Positions 30,001 through 42,508 are shown, counted from the stretch's first letter. The stretch is 64,000 bases of DNA from Seriola aureovittata (GCF_021018895.1 NC_079381.1:15892501-15956500), one strand, 5' to 3'. Notes: generated from the letters alone by a model not told the origin. Numbers and translations are program-made.

Positions 30001-33000
30001 ACAGTGCAAATATGAAAATGATCTTCCTCAAAGATGCATCTGAACGCCTGCTAATGACAGCTTTGTCGCTGTATGACGATATCAATGGAACAAGGCCTAA
30101 ATTTTTTTTTTTTTTTACAGTTCTGTCTATTGAGCTGCAGCCAAAACAAATTTACAGTAACGTGACACAGAAGGGGACTATTTAACAGACCCATTTTGCG
30201 TGTTAATTAGAATAGAAAAAGTCACGTTACTTGCATGAATAGAACAAGGCATGCATTGAGGGATATGCCTGAACAGTTTGAATGATCACAAGGCGCTAGA
30301 ATGGAGGCTGATTCAAGGCTGAATAATGATGCTATGAAAGGAGAAGGCACAATAAGATTCACACAAATCCCTGCAGTAAGATGCATGTATGTGCAGTCAC
30401 GGGCAATGCACTGTAGCTTCTGTTCCATCAGCACCACCAATATTATATATATACCGTCCCCAACAGAGAGCAAAAATGCATTTATGCTTTTAGACTAAGT
30501 GCGCCTTGTAAGTGCTAAATTATGTAACATAATGAAACCACAATGTCATGACTGAATTACAGTACCATTAATTCTACTGCAAGTCATTAGGTAGGAAACC
30601 TGAGGACAGGCACGCAAATATGTGCTATAATGGGAAGTTCAAGTTTGATAAATGCATAGGATCCATCTTACAGAGAGTGTATAGTATGCTAATGTGTAAT
30701 TAAACCTCTATTAGACTTTTCCTTTTACATAGCTGCCTCATTGTAAATAATATGTAGCCTCTTCCTCTGCTGTATTTACTGTGCTCTGCCCTTTTTTTTT
30801 TAGCATAAACGGTATTATGTGAAATGTATAGTAGGTAGGAAATTACATATAAACAGAAGATTTTGAAGAGCTGAACGTTTTCATCTGTACTAAATAAAGC
30901 TGCGTGTAACATTAAGAAATCTACTTTAAAAATGAAACTCAAGGAAACTGAATAATGACAGTGAGATGCAATTAATAATCACTTAATCGTTTGTCCTTTA
31001 TCTTGAGATTCTTGTCATCATGTGGTCACAGCTTCCCAAATGTGAAGAGCTGTTTACTTTTCACTGCTTCATATTTAGAATATTACATGTTTACATTTTT
31101 GAACTGAATCGATCTATCGGTCCGGATGTCAATATTACATCATGACACCTTGGGCTCTGCTAACTTCTAATTGGCATTTTGTCATTACCTCTGACATTTC
31201 ACTGACAGCACGAGTAACTGAAAAAGATTAATCAATAATGAAAATAAACATGTATATTTCTGATATTTATCAAATGTAGTCCTACGCAGATACAGTACAA
31301 ATGTTCTATCCTAATCGAGGGATAATAACTGAATGTGTAAAAACAAAAAAGTTCTTTGTCGTTCTTACCTGTGCAGTTTCTTAGGTGGGGGAGGTGGTGG
31401 ATTGGGCTCATTGTTGGCAGTTCCCTTCCCTGCTGCCAGCAGCTCTGATGAGCCGCCATGCAACGTTTGCTTGGCCGGCATGCTCCCGTTATGCTTGCCC
31501 TCCTCCTCTGCACCGGTGCCCTCAGTCTCCCCCTGACAGGCACCATTGTTGGGGGCAGCCGGGGGGGCCGTGCCTGGCTCTGTCATCGGAGGGGGGCTGC
31601 TGTGGGCCTTCCAGTCCCTGGCCTCCTTCCAGACAGCGGCACCATTGACCAGGCCTGTCACCCGAGAGGTTGTCCCCGGGTTGGCGGACAGCTTCTTCTT
31701 CTCCCCCTCTTTCCGCTCTCTGTCCTCGTCCTCCTCTTCTTCCTCAATGCAGCAGTTCCAGCCAGAACTGTGGTGGTGGGGCTTGTGCCAGCGTTCGGAT
31801 GCTGCACTTTGGGGCTCTGTATGGACCTTGAAGTGGCCCTCTCTAGCAGAGACGAGGAAAAGCATGGGGAGTTCAGGGAAAGGGACGGGAGATGAGATGG
31901 ATGGTGAGAGGCTGGAGGTGCCCAGTCTGGGGAGTTCAGGAAGAGGGACTGGAGAAGACATGGATGGTGAGAGGCTAGAGGTGCCCAGTTTGGGGGAGCG
32001 TGTGTTCCTCTTTGGGGGAATGGGTGGGCTAGACTGAGGCTTGGGGTGGAGAGTAGGGTTGAGGCTGGCTTCTGTGGTCAGAGAGGGTGCGCTGTGGCTG
32101 GGGCTGGGCCAGCGGAAGGCTGGGCTGCTGGGGTCTTTACGTGCGGTGGGGCTGAAATGGCACTGGGTGCTGACAGCTGAATCTGGGCTGCTCAGATAGA
32201 AAGTCCTGTTGTTCTCCTCTGTGTGAGCGGCCATTACAGTGATGGTGGCCCGTTGACTGTCTCCTGAAAGCTCAGGCTCAGAGCAGGACGAGTTCTTACT
32301 CTGGTTTGGGGACTCAGGATGGGACTGCACTTCATTTCCTTGTGGCTTGCGCTTTTTCTTGGTGCTCTCTGCATAAATGGGTTCTGAGCTTGGCTGTCCA
32401 TTGGGAGAGTGGGGAGCTGACTGAGGGCTACCCATGGCTGGTGAACTTTGGGGGCTGCCTGACCTGACTTGTCTTCCTCCCAATCCATCTGCCCCAGGAA
32501 GTGAGTCTGTACTGCTACGATAAGAACAAGAGGAGTCTGATGTGCTGGTCTGTTTTGACAGGACGGGAACAGAGCGGAGGGCTGGTGGGGGACTGTGTCT
32601 AGTGGTGTCCACACTTAAAGTTGTGGTGGGGAAAGTGGTAGAAGTGCTGGAGGTCTTAGTGGTAACAGTAGCAGTACTAACACTGCTTGTACCATTGCTA
32701 TGAACTGGACTGGAAGACACAATATCCACTGATGAAGGTATCTCCACAGATGCCTGATGGGCTTCCTGATAATTTGTCTTGGTAGTCAAACCGCTTCCGT
32801 TATAAGTGCTCTTGGTTGTAATAGCGGCCGTACTAATCTGCTGCCTTCGGGTGTCTCCATTGGCGTTCTTCTTTAAACTCTGAGAACCTCTACCCTCCTC
32901 CTGGGTGACAAAGATACTGCCAATGATCTTGTGACAGCCATTACTATCAATATAAAGAGATGACAGGTCCAACAGCTTCTTCACGCCCAAACGCTCAACC

Positions 33001-33376
33001 GGGCTCTTTGTGTTCTCCTGTCGAACAAAAACATGAGCAGACATTAAAAACAGGTACAGACAGAAAGAAACTCCAACGTTTGATACAGAAAAGAGACATT
33101 TAAGAAATTCACCTGCTCTATGTTCATGTTGACATCAGTCGACTCGTTGGTGTCAAGGCTCATCATAGTGGGTTTGACAGCGATGGTTGGCTTGCTGTAG
33201 GGTGAAGGTACTGTTACTCCAGCTTCTTCATCGCCTCCCGGGCTGCTCTTCAAACAAGCGGCTGGCACGCTGCCATCCAGTCCGCCGACAGTCTTGTGCG
33301 CACTAAGCGGGTGGAAGCAGTTCTTACAAGAGCCGGGTTTCCACACGTGTTCTGCAAAGTCGCTGCACGCTGACAT
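20167..33376 (-). CDS. prag1: PRAG1 (Pragmin, SGK223) pseudokinase scaffold, complete
   Basis: Coding exons in transcript order: 33376-33113, 33017-31369, 24856-24711, 23672-22906, 21327-20167. Lengths 264, 1649, 146, 767 and 1161 join in frame to 1,328 codons plus stop (human PRAG1 is about 1,400). The N terminus MSACSDFAEHVWKPGSCKNC and the block SPYSKPTIAVKPTMM (residues 58-72) are PRAG1/PEAK hallmarks. Residues 89-640 are disordered, Ser/Pro-rich, with an EPIYA motif at 300-304 and proline motifs SPPIPPKR and PPPPPPKKLHR; PPPLPEKK lies further on. The helix before the kinase fold (YSKLGGLYAESLRRLALKCE) and the kinase-like domain follow: Lys942 in YAVK, HRD at 1074-1076, but SNF (1123-1125) replaces DFG, so catalysis is not expected. 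Family knowledge: PRAG1 dimerises through helices flanking the pseudokinase, pairs with PEAK1, binds Csk and acts with Rnd2/RhoA. Gene converges with edf1. Confidence 0.93.
21328..22905 (-). other. prag1: prag1 last intron
   Basis: Donor GTAATC after the YAVK exon, acceptor CGCCAG before ICKSP. A pyrimidine-rich stretch on the minus strand precedes the acceptor. No other feature seen. Confidence 0.7.
23673..24710 (-). other. prag1: prag1 intron between exons at 24.8 and 23.6 kb
   Basis: Donor GTAAAT, acceptor TTCATAG. A run of nine G on the plus strand lies at about 24112-24120. Nothing else recognised. Confidence 0.7.
26974..27019. repeat. (GT)n microsatellite, about 23 units
   Basis: Pure dinucleotide run inside the large prag1 intron. 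Confidence 0.97.
28394..28465 (-). other. prag1: Possible alternative 5' exon of prag1 with its own ATG
   Basis: On the minus strand a GC-richer segment ends in ATGAG followed by the donor GTAGGC (last exon base 28394). The ATG (28398-28396) is five bases from the donor, and the two leftover bases join the acceptor at 24856 in the correct phase, giving MRVSSKVSG. Upstream lie GC-box-like sequence and an inverted CCAAT (about 28917). Such an exon would give a short isoform lacking the EPIYA region. Entirely predicted. Confidence 0.3.
32370..32384 (-). other. prag1: EPIYA tyrosine motif codons in prag1 exon 2
   Basis: Reads Glu-Pro-Ile-Tyr-Ala (Tyr303) followed by Glu-Ser-Thr-Lys-Lys. Established knowledge: mammalian Pragmin carries the same motif, and its phosphotyrosine recruits the SH2 domain of Csk, the mechanism mimicked by Helicobacter CagA. 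Its conservation in a fish supports the gene call. Confidence 0.9.
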
Positions 33377-34268
33377 CTTTGGTTTACTAAATCGGGTGTT
33401 GTCAGAGGTGGCTGTGGGAGGATCTGGGAGATATGGGATGAACCGTCATGGCTGGGCCACAGAAGGTCGCAGCGTCACAAGATGTTCATCACAGGGCAGT
33501 ATGCAAAGGAGAAAAAAAGAAGAGGAGGTACACTGTTAGAAGAATGAAGTCATGAAGTCTGTGTAGTTGCTTCTTCTACACTTTACAAATAACATAACGA
33601 TTCTGATTTTCAAAGCATAATTTTGTGCCTGTCACTGAACTTATTAAGCAGATTGAATTTCAACCATGATATTAGTAATCCCCATTAAATACAGTTTATT
33701 TGCCAATGTCATATAAATTCAGTGTTTTTGCTATTCATTCAGTCATTGCAGGCTGTTTTTTTCTGAGATGTATGATTCTGAGTGAAGATACATCTTTTTT
33801 AAAAAATCAGGTTAATAATAAAATACAATTATTCAAACATCTCGGTGAAATTGTAAAGGCAGTGATGAGAGTCCGAACTGACAAGTGTCTCGAAGCTCAT
33901 AGAAGACCTCCGTTAGGATATTAGTGTCATCTGCGGATGTAACTTAAGAAGAGCCGGTGTGTGCTGTGCTGCTTGTTCCCATGGCCTCCTAAATTAGAGG
34001 GTATGTAGTTTCTGTTCAACCAAAGGGCCTGCCGGTGTGAGCCTTGAGACATAAAAGCCCTCCAGAGTCCTCTGCAGCCCCCGACACGCTAGAAGAAGAC
34101 GGAGGAGCCTCAAGCATCCCGGAGGTCGGAATGTCAGGAATGTCTTAAGTCTCACCAGGGTGAGTCTCACACCCACGATAACCTCCCTTCCCCCTTCCCC
34201 CTTCCCCACGCACCCACACACCTCCCACTCCACATGTGTGTCCTCCTTCTCTCACAAACAAACTGACT

Positions 34269-34269
<1 letters not shown>

Positions 34270-34301
<32 letters not shown>
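34270..34301. repeat. (CA)n microsatellite, 16 units
   Basis: Pure run in the first prag1 intron. Confidence 0.97.
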
Positions 34302-34302
<1 letters not shown>

Positions 34303-35335
34303 ATCTTCCTTTGCCTCTCTTGTGTCCTGTTTAACTGGACTGACAGTGAGAAGATCAACAACATTTCAGAGGGATCATTTGTTTCCTTGCATCTGAGTGT
34401 CCCTCTTTATGTTCTTTTCACACCTTTAATTGCCTCTCAACAAGGTGCCGCAATGACACACAGCAACATTAGCTCACTACCTAGACTCATTATCCGGAAA
34501 AAAAACGGAGGAGGCATGAGGATGAACAATTACTCCCCTAATACAATGAAAAAAAATTGTCTATATATGCACCCCATTTAGCCACAGTGATTCTTGATTT
34601 CTAAATCTTACATTCCCTGACTCTTGACTAAAAATACCAGGACACAAGATAAGCAGTGCCTGAGCCTTGTGCTAGGACTACTGGTAATTCATGACTCCAG
34701 TATAACATAAGTCCAGTATAACTATAGGAATGAGGAGTTTTCCTGTTGGCAAAGATAATGCATGTTTACATTTGTCTTTGTTCTGTCTGACTCAGTTTGG
34801 GCAGGAAAGCATAGCCCACTGTTTGTTTAACTGTTCCTGCGACAACAGAGGAAACCGAGCCTTGCCTAACATCTTATGGCATTGTCCATGAGTCATATGA
34901 CGTGATGACTGATCGGGGATACACAGATCTTTTAGGCTACTAGGCCTGTTGCTTAAGACAACAGACTGACTGTCAGTCAAGAGCATGTCTAGGGGGTATT
35001 CTAGGACGACCGGACAATAACAAAGCATAGACAGACAGAGCACTGGTGTGGGAAGTTTATTAAGTTACCAAACTGACAGTGTAGTCCCTGAACTGGGGCA
35101 GTTTGGTCTCTGTTGTTCCACTTTCCCTGCAGTGAAATAACTGACAAAAACAGAGGAAGACATGACAGAGGTTCACCTGAAACGTCCAACATTTTTGTGC
35201 TCTGTCTTGTACTCTCGCATCTCAAACTGAACCTCGTTCAGCCCTGCTTGTTTGAACAGAGATAGACCCTGCTGTCTACATTCCCCACACCTTCTCAAGC
35301 TCAAGGTCCAATATTTCTCACTTCCTCTTGTAAAA

Positions 35336-35382
35336 ACACACACACACACACACCTACACACACACACACACACACACACACA
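35336..35382. repeat. (CA)n microsatellite interrupted once by CT
   Basis: About 23 dinucleotides with a single interruption at about 35354. Confidence 0.97.
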
Positions 35383-36840
35383 GAATTACCAGAAATTCAG
35401 CCATATGACAAAATTCAAGACCTGCCTTCAATATATAACTCAGACTGTAAAAAAATATCTCATGAGCATGTGACAAGTCAGGGCGCCAGAAAAATAAGAT
35501 GAGCGCAAGAAAAAGTGAGTCGAGGGTGGAAGTCGGTCTGATGTGGAATTTATAGTTTAGGTTCACCTAATAAAGGCATTATGAATCTTGAAGTCACAAG
35601 CCTTGTGTCCGTATGACCTCTGCACATATACACTGCTGCTTGGCCACTAGATGTCTCAAAAACACATCCACTTTTCCTGAGGAATTAAAATCTACTATCC
35701 TAATCTTAGGGAATCTGAACACAGCAGACTGGAAGCTAAAATTGCAGGGCTGCTTGAAACAAACTAGGGACTTGCTTTGAACTAACAGACTGTAATGCAT
35801 TAAAGAATGCAGTCAGGATGCAATGGTAGACTGGATGGCAACAGTTTAAATAGCCCAGCAAGGAAGTAAACAGCCCACAGATATGGTGACCGGAGGAGTA
35901 ATTAAGTTTCAGGTTAGAGGGCTTATCAACACTCAACAGCTGCTGAAACTGCACTTTGCCTGAATCCTTCTGCAGGAGCACCCCCCCCCCTTAAACACAT
36001 CAGCACACATGCTACAGGTGGGGCAGCTTTATGAAGCACAGGTCATCTGATGGTTGTTATTATGCAAACTGTAACATAATTCACTGCATTAGCTTACTGG
36101 CTCTTTTTTTTTTTTTTTTTACTAAACTGGTGTACCATGTCAAAAACAAAAGCCCACAAAGAATTAATTAAATGAGATGTCCAGGGAAATAATTATACAA
36201 CCTATGGTCAACATTACGCTCTGATAAGCAGGACATATCAGTGTGTTCGCCCACTTTGAATACAAATTCTTTTACTAGCAACATTTGTCACGCCTGCCTC
36301 ACTCACACGGCCCATTCATTCATTCTGGAGGGCAGGGGAGGGGAGGGGGACATACAACCTGCTTCTTCGATACTCAGAAGGAATTTCCGCCAAAACTTGT
36401 GACCTTCTCACTAATGTCTCAAAACTTCCACCTTAAGACAGTTTATCTGAACGTTTTACTATACACCTAGACCTGAACAAACACTCGGCATAAGCCAAAC
36501 ACCCCCACGTGTTTCGGCTTGAGCCTCCGTTTTCTTGGTTTGATAATTGAAGATTTGGCTACCAAACACTTGCTACCAAATTTGGTTTATGGCGCTTTAC
36601 AGTAGCAGGAAAAATCGTAATTTGTGGAAACTGGCGAAATGGCAGTAGTTTTTATCTCATGCAGTAACACAACACATAGACAGAATTTTAACTGTAACAA
36701 CTCGACTCAACCTGTATCACTGAACCAATAACAGAGGTGTAAATGAAGGGGAAAAAGGAAAAGCCAGCTACAATGTAACCATGGTAAAGTAGCCAAGGTT
36801 ATCTACTGGCTACTGACTGACTGATTGACTGACTGCTTAC

Positions 36841-37077
36841 CTGCTCGGACTTTCTCTTCCCTGGCAACACAAAAGGTCTCCAAAAAAATAAACAACACAA
36901 CTGTATCGTAACTGCTCTTCGGGTTCCCACAGGAGCCGATATCCAGGTTTTATGTCTTCACGTATCCCACATGCGATAGGTTAATGACCCAGGAGACGAG
37001 TGTGTCTGTGTGTGTGTGTGAGCTGCTGCTGCTGCTGGCTGCTGGTTTCGGCTTCAGCCGGGCACGTTACCGCCGCC

Positions 37078-37111
<34 letters not shown>

Positions 37112-37240
37112 TTGTGCTGTGCAGAGGTGGAGTGCTGAGGCGGAGCAGGAATCCTCTGCAGCAAGCATGGAGAGAGAGCACAAGGAGGTGGGAGGAGCTC
37201 CTCGCCAACCATGCAGTCTGGCCAGTAGCCACACTCACAG
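36841..37240 (-). other. prag1: Probable non-coding first exon and promoter of prag1
   Basis: A strong donor (CAG then GTAAGC) on the minus strand ends an exon at 36841. Sequence above it, to about 37240, is CpG-containing and carries the CTG/CAG repeat. The TSS cannot be placed. It lies about 3.5 kb upstream of the start codon, a common arrangement for this gene family. Confidence 0.45.
37022..37113 (-). repeat. prag1: CAG/CTG triplet repeat near prag1 5' end
   Basis: Two CTG tracts on the plus strand: five units at 37022-37037 and ten units at 37079-37108 followed by two TTG. In the sense of prag1 this reads CAA-CAA-(CAG)10. It lies in the first exon or promoter. Confidence 0.9.
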
Positions 37241-38745
37241 ATTTTCATTAAGGCTTTTGTCCGAGTAGCTGTCATAAGGATGTTTACACAACCCAGCTTT
37301 CAGCATGTCAGAGATGTACACATGACTGTTTTTGCAAATACTGTAAATCCCCCAGTTTTTTTTAAAAGTTGCAGCTTAAATCTACAAAGGATGCATGGTT
37401 TCACAAAAAAAGAAAGAAAACACTTGGTTAAAAACACAATTGTGCTGTGCATGTTTATTCTGCAAGCAATCAGTCTTGTTCAGAAGCTCTTTAGTTGTGG
37501 GGAAGGTGAATGTATACCAACATCCATGGTTTTTTTGCTGCCACTTCCCTCCTGCTACCCCCTGGTCTGCTGCTGCCTCTGTTCATCATGGCTGGGGTGA
37601 CAGAGTGATAGAAAAACACTGCCGCTGCTGCTGAGCCAGGCCGAACCCCTGCTGGTTTCCATTACAGGCAGCAAAAGGAGAAGCAAAACTCACAGAGTGA
37701 CAAACACAGCCGCTGTGCTGGATGAAGGCAGTCATCCATAGAGATTAACCTTTTAACTGAACATGTCCTCTGATGTCTTAGTGAGAAATAACACTCAAAC
37801 AAGGTCTTATCTGTTGGCCTTTTGACTTATTTAAAAAGAGCCACTGAAACAACTTTAGATTCTGCTGTATTTTTGTGTTGTGCTGACTGTTCTGCTCTTT
37901 ATCTCTTAGTTTTCTTCATAGTTTGTCATGAGGACGCCAAAAAGACAGTCCTCGGATGGAGAAAAATGGCAGGGAAAACACAGCAGTAAATCTCAGGTAG
38001 CCCTTTCCTCAACTCTGAGCATCACATTTGTCCAGTCTACGTCCTTTGAAGGAGACATCTATCCATATGAATTAATTGGACACATAACATTCCAGTTTCC
38101 TGAGCCTCCTGCAAGGATTTATAGCAGAGCTGAGACAATCAGCATAAGTGGCACAGCAGAGACTGGATCCTGGAAAAGTGATATCTTTTACAAGACCACC
38201 TGTTGAATTTGGAGAGCGTCACAGTCCTCTCAAGAGGATTAAGAGTTGCATTGCATCTATTTTTGGCAGTACAGAGCACATAATAATTCTGCTAATGGGG
38301 TAAATCAAACAGCTTGTGCTTTGCATAAAAATATGGAAGGGAAGCTTCTAGACACATTCCGCTATTTATACTGGGCCCGTTTGTTCAGGCATGGATTATA
38401 TCCTTGCAGCAAGTTGCATAATATCCTTTTCTTGTACTGATGTGTATCTGTGCTAAGAATCTTCTCGTGACCTGTGTGTGGTGTCAGTCTGCAAATCCAA
38501 AGGAAAGGCTGTCATATAAAACTGTTATCCAAGATAAGATACATAAAACTTTCTGTCAGGAGAGATGAGATTTTATTGCTGAGATGTTGTGGGAACCTCC
38601 AAATTAGAGGAGCAGGAGGGGTGGAATCGCTTATGAACAGTGCAGTATTGGAAGACTTTTTCCCACATCATTTCTTCAGTTGAAATTACATAGTGAAGGA
38701 AATCACTGGGGCGACTTAGAGATAAAGACTGAAAAGCAGTGGTGG
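37241..38745. other. Intergenic sequence upstream of prag1
   Basis: No gene recognised. A 92-codon ORF (37928-38206, plus) stands out by length but has no known motif, no visible splice context and no clear promoter; I leave it unannotated. Confidence 0.4.
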
Positions 38746-38749
38746 TTCT

Positions 38750-39464
38750 AGTTCGTATGGTGCCCTGGGCAAATACCCCCCTCAGCCCCCCTGCCCCAGC
38801 TACAACTGAAGACACACTATTAAATTATAATAAATCAAATATAATAAACCACATAGGTATAAAATCAATGCAATGTGTCTGAAAATATCTCTTATTAAGA
38901 GTTACTTAAGTTATTAAATATTCTGATGATATTCCTGTTAATCTGCTAAAATATTACTGAAAATATTCTTCTAAAAAACGATCATTAAAAGCTAAATAAA
39001 TGGTAAATACCAAAATAAAGTAGGAAGAATAGAAAGAGTCTCGGTCTCTCTTCTATACACACAAATAACATAGACAATCAAATTACTAAACTGCATAAAT
39101 CCTTCACCCACACATAAATTAACAAGAGAACCTACTTATTTTTTGAACTTGACCTTTAGTAGCAAAATTATATACAATCATAAATACCAAAATAAAGTAA
39201 CACACATAGGTCTCTCTTTCTATATGTTTATATAGATATAGATATATAGATACCAATATAAACAAGACACACAGGTGCTGGTGTACAGACTAGTTTATTA
39301 TTATAAACGATTTCACAGTATTATGAATAAATTGTGGTTTATTTAGCAGCTTTTCGTGCTGTGACTGATTTTAACAATCGCATTAGTTCTGTACAGAGGT
39401 AGAAGTGTAAAGTCCCCCAGCCCCCTCCCCATCTACCACCACCTCTGAGACTGAGAGAGGACAA
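38750..39464. repeat. Dispersed repeat, copy 1, split by about 630 bases
   Basis: 38750-38780 (TATGGTGCCCTGGGCAAATA core) and 39415-39464 (CCCCTCCCCATCTACCACC core, then CTGAGA-GAGAGAGGA) match, in order, the continuous copy at 45050-45135. The part between is AT-rich and looks inserted. The repeat class is unknown to me. Confidence 0.5.
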
Positions 39465-39554
39465 ACTAGAAATGGATCAACTTCAGCGCTGTTCGGCTCT
39501 CGGACGCTGAACCTGTCTCACCTGCAGCAGGTGTGGATCAGCTGATAGAGGAGG

Positions 39555-39700
39555 ACCACTGGGGCCTCATGTACCAAAGCCTTGTGTAGAATTCACACTG
39601 AAACGTGGGGTAGGCAACGCACGAAACTGGAAAGATGCGTACGCACCAAAAAATTGTATGAAACTGTGCATGCACAGGATTCCAGAGATTATGAGAGTAT
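39555..39700. repeat. Old dispersed repeat relic with GCGTACGCAC motif
   Basis: Contains GGGGCCTCATGTACCAAAG, then TAGAATTCACACTGAAACGT and a GCGTACGCACC palindrome. This order resembles a repeat that I have seen often in fish genomes, but I cannot name its class. Confidence 0.35.
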
Positions 39701-40933
39701 TCAAATCTTTTCCAACTTAACGCATTAGTTTATCGACGGAAGTAAATGACCCACACAGACAAACAAGAGCTTGTCTGTTCTCTAGTTAAACCGAGAAAAA
39801 ATGTCTGTTGCTCAAACCACTGAGGAGTAATGACAATCCAAAGACAATGATACAATAATGATAATAATAATGATGATCAATAATAAGTAATAATAAATTC
39901 TAAATAGATTATTAAATCAAATGTAACAAATAAAAGTAAATAATTTTTTTGCCATGTTGCCCAAATCTAAATCTGCCGTTGGTGAAAAGTGTGGTAAAAT
40001 TTAATTTAATTTGGCTGGATTCTTCCTTGATCCACATATCTATAAATTATTCTTGATAAATTAAAGATGCCATAACTCTGCACATATTGCATGCTTCATA
40101 CACTTGCGCAGTTCTTGCTTGTGCTGGCATGAGGCTGAAGTTGTCTGTGTACAATATGTCCCATAAAACATTTGGAGTTGCTCAACCTCTTATAACGTTC
40201 CCTTAAATTATGAAAGGAATCAGAGTGACTTAATGTCACACAGAGAGCCTCTGCCACACCGTGCACACTGATGAATTAGCAGTTTGTTGACATGCTGCAG
40301 GCTGCTGTGTGAAAGAGAGGGAGACGCTGAGATGGAAGCAACCTTTTTTACACACTGCAACATGAAGACGCTGTTGGAGAAGAGCCAATCATAAACTGGT
40401 CAGGTCCTGGGCCTCAGATACAGCGTCAGGATGCTGAAATATGGGCAGCGCCCTGACAGCTCCACATGATGTGTGTTATTTGTGTCTTTCCTCATCCTCC
40501 TGCATTTCTGCACCGTGATCACTATCACAAAAGTTCAGATGTCAATGACAAAAAAGATTATATTTAATGCCTGATAATATAGACTGCTCCAACTTTGGAT
40601 TGGATTGGATGGATTTACATGCCTACATCCATGTGTCCACTGCTTTGCCGGCATTCAGACTGCTCTACCTGCTCTCTTTTATCCTCAGCTTGAATGAATT
40701 ATTAAAGGATAAATCATCTCAAATTAAATTCAGTGAGGAGAGAAGTGGGTTTTAATCCAAAGTAGCAAGAAACAGACTTCTTTTGATGACTAAAGGCACT
40801 ACTCACGTCAGATAGGACCAAGGCTATCTCTCCCTCAGAGTCTACTGTCAGTCATGATAAGCAGAGTAATATAAGATTGCTGGGAAAGGTTCTCAGTAAA
40901 AGCTCAGCAGATTGAATATCTCAGAGTTTGAGG

Positions 40934-41377
40934 CTACATCGACACTAATACGATTTGCTTTTAACTTTTGCTACATTTACATCTGGCATCCACATTATTC
41001 TGGAGTATTCGAGTACCTAAAATGGAGACATCCAGAGTTGCATTTTAGTCTGGAAGGGCAGAAACGGAGACTTTAGGAAACGATGACACAGACACCCACG
41101 TTCGCTTCCTGACTGGGCCTTATCGACCACTGCTGCCATTGGTAAATGCAACATGGATAACAAATTACAATCGTTGCTGACCTTGATGTCTTTGCTAGCA
41201 GCTGTCGTGCAGTTAAATTCTGCATTTTATAATTGTACAACTGCCTTTGCTGTTCCTCGTTCGTAGTGTTTTCTGCAACTAACCAACTGCGGACAATCTG
41301 CTTACACAGGCATGCCCATGCCCAGTGTATGTGAATGGTCGTGTGATATGTGTTTTCAGGTGTGTTAGCATGGACAG
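40934..41377. mobile_element. Possible MITE (non-autonomous DNA transposon)
   Basis: The left end reads CATCGACACTAATACGATTT; the reverse complement of the right end reads GTCCATGCTAACACACC. These are related imperfect inverted termini about 440 bases apart. The interior has no ORF of note. Target-site duplication is not obvious. Confidence 0.35.
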
Positions 41378-42508
41378 AGATTATTTCTTCTTAAAGCTTC
41401 TATTGGACAAATGTGGTTAGCATTTTGCCACAAACTTACTTGATGCCATTGCTGTCATGTGTTCTTCTCGGAGAACGGCTAAAAACTGTATATACAGTCT
41501 CTTAAAACATTGTCTAATGCGTCAGTTTCATTTGCATTTTTGCACTTCACACTTTCTTTTGCAACCTCATTTACATTTGCAAATGTCTAGGATTTGTTTG
41601 GTACACCTTTTAGTTTCTAACTATTGACTCCAGCACATCTAGCTCTCCCCATAATGAGAGTCTGGTCATTTTCATTTGTCCAACAAGCTTTTTCCATCGT
41701 ACGTATTGATTGTCCCGGTCGATACAGATGCAGTAGTAAAACGGTGGTTACTGTTGTGTTTATTTCTTTCATCTTTGCTGTGCTTGATCAGTCTTGATCC
41801 ACATCACCGGCGTCAACCTGAATGTTTCTGGAGGTTTCATTCAGTATCACTTCTCCTGAGCAGTACCGGAATTTAGTTCTAGGAGCTGGACACCGAAGTG
41901 GGTGGAGAACAGTGGAAACAAAAGAAGAAGCCTCTTCATATTACATGAGCTTCCCCAAAAGGAGAAGTTCAGAGTTTTTTGCCCCCTCACACTGTTTGTT
42001 TGAGCTAATTGACAAACCAGGTACTGAACTGCTCAGGTTTCTGTCTGTTTCTGTGTGTCACTTCCCATTACCACAGGAGGCCCCATAAAAGATATCCTGT
42101 CACGACACCAAAAGGTCTTTGTTTGCATTTGGCCTGCATGTGAAGAATACTCTTTGGTCAGTCACTGGAGACATTAGACTTCCCATTTGAAACTCAATGC
42201 TTCTCTCTGATTCTGATTCCTCCGCTAAAAATGAAGAAAAAAGAAGCACAACTTAAGGTTCAAGTGAAATTTGAACATTTTCAACAGGTGCTTGAAATGA
42301 AAGATGAAAGAACGAAGGGAAGTTCTGTTTGGAGGCAGCCTGTTTACTGCTTGTCGGAAGTACTACAAAGAGCAAGAGGGGCACAATGTTTACCAGCTCC
42401 CTCAGGACTCACTTTCTTCTCCACAGGTCGTCCCTCTTAAAACCTGAACGTTCAAAGGTAACCCCCTCGTGTAACTGTATGCCTCTGAGAGCCAGGCACC
42501 AGGAATTA

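Larger units (their letters stand above)
24857..31368 (-). other. prag1: prag1 6.5-kb intron
   Basis: Donor GTAAGA after KKLHR, acceptor TTTTACAG before VSSKVSG. It holds a GT microsatellite (26974-27019), a possible alternative first exon near 28.4 kb (listed separately) and otherwise ordinary AT-rich intron sequence. ORFs at 28.6-29.4 kb on the minus strand have no recognisable domain. Confidence 0.65.
33377..36840 (-). other. prag1: prag1 first intron region (5' UTR intron)
   Basis: Between the non-coding first exon donor (GTAAGC at 36840) and the exon with the start codon. The acceptor is not certain: candidates are CCCACAG or TCTCCCAG about 35-50 bases upstream of the ATG. The intron contains two CA microsatellites, a run of 18 T (about 36103-36120) and a C run (about 35981-35990). 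Confidence 0.55.

Noticed and set aside
31385..32037. Plus-strand ORFs of 87-163 residues opposite prag1 exon 2
   Set aside because: Shadows of the GC-richer coding exon on the minus strand.
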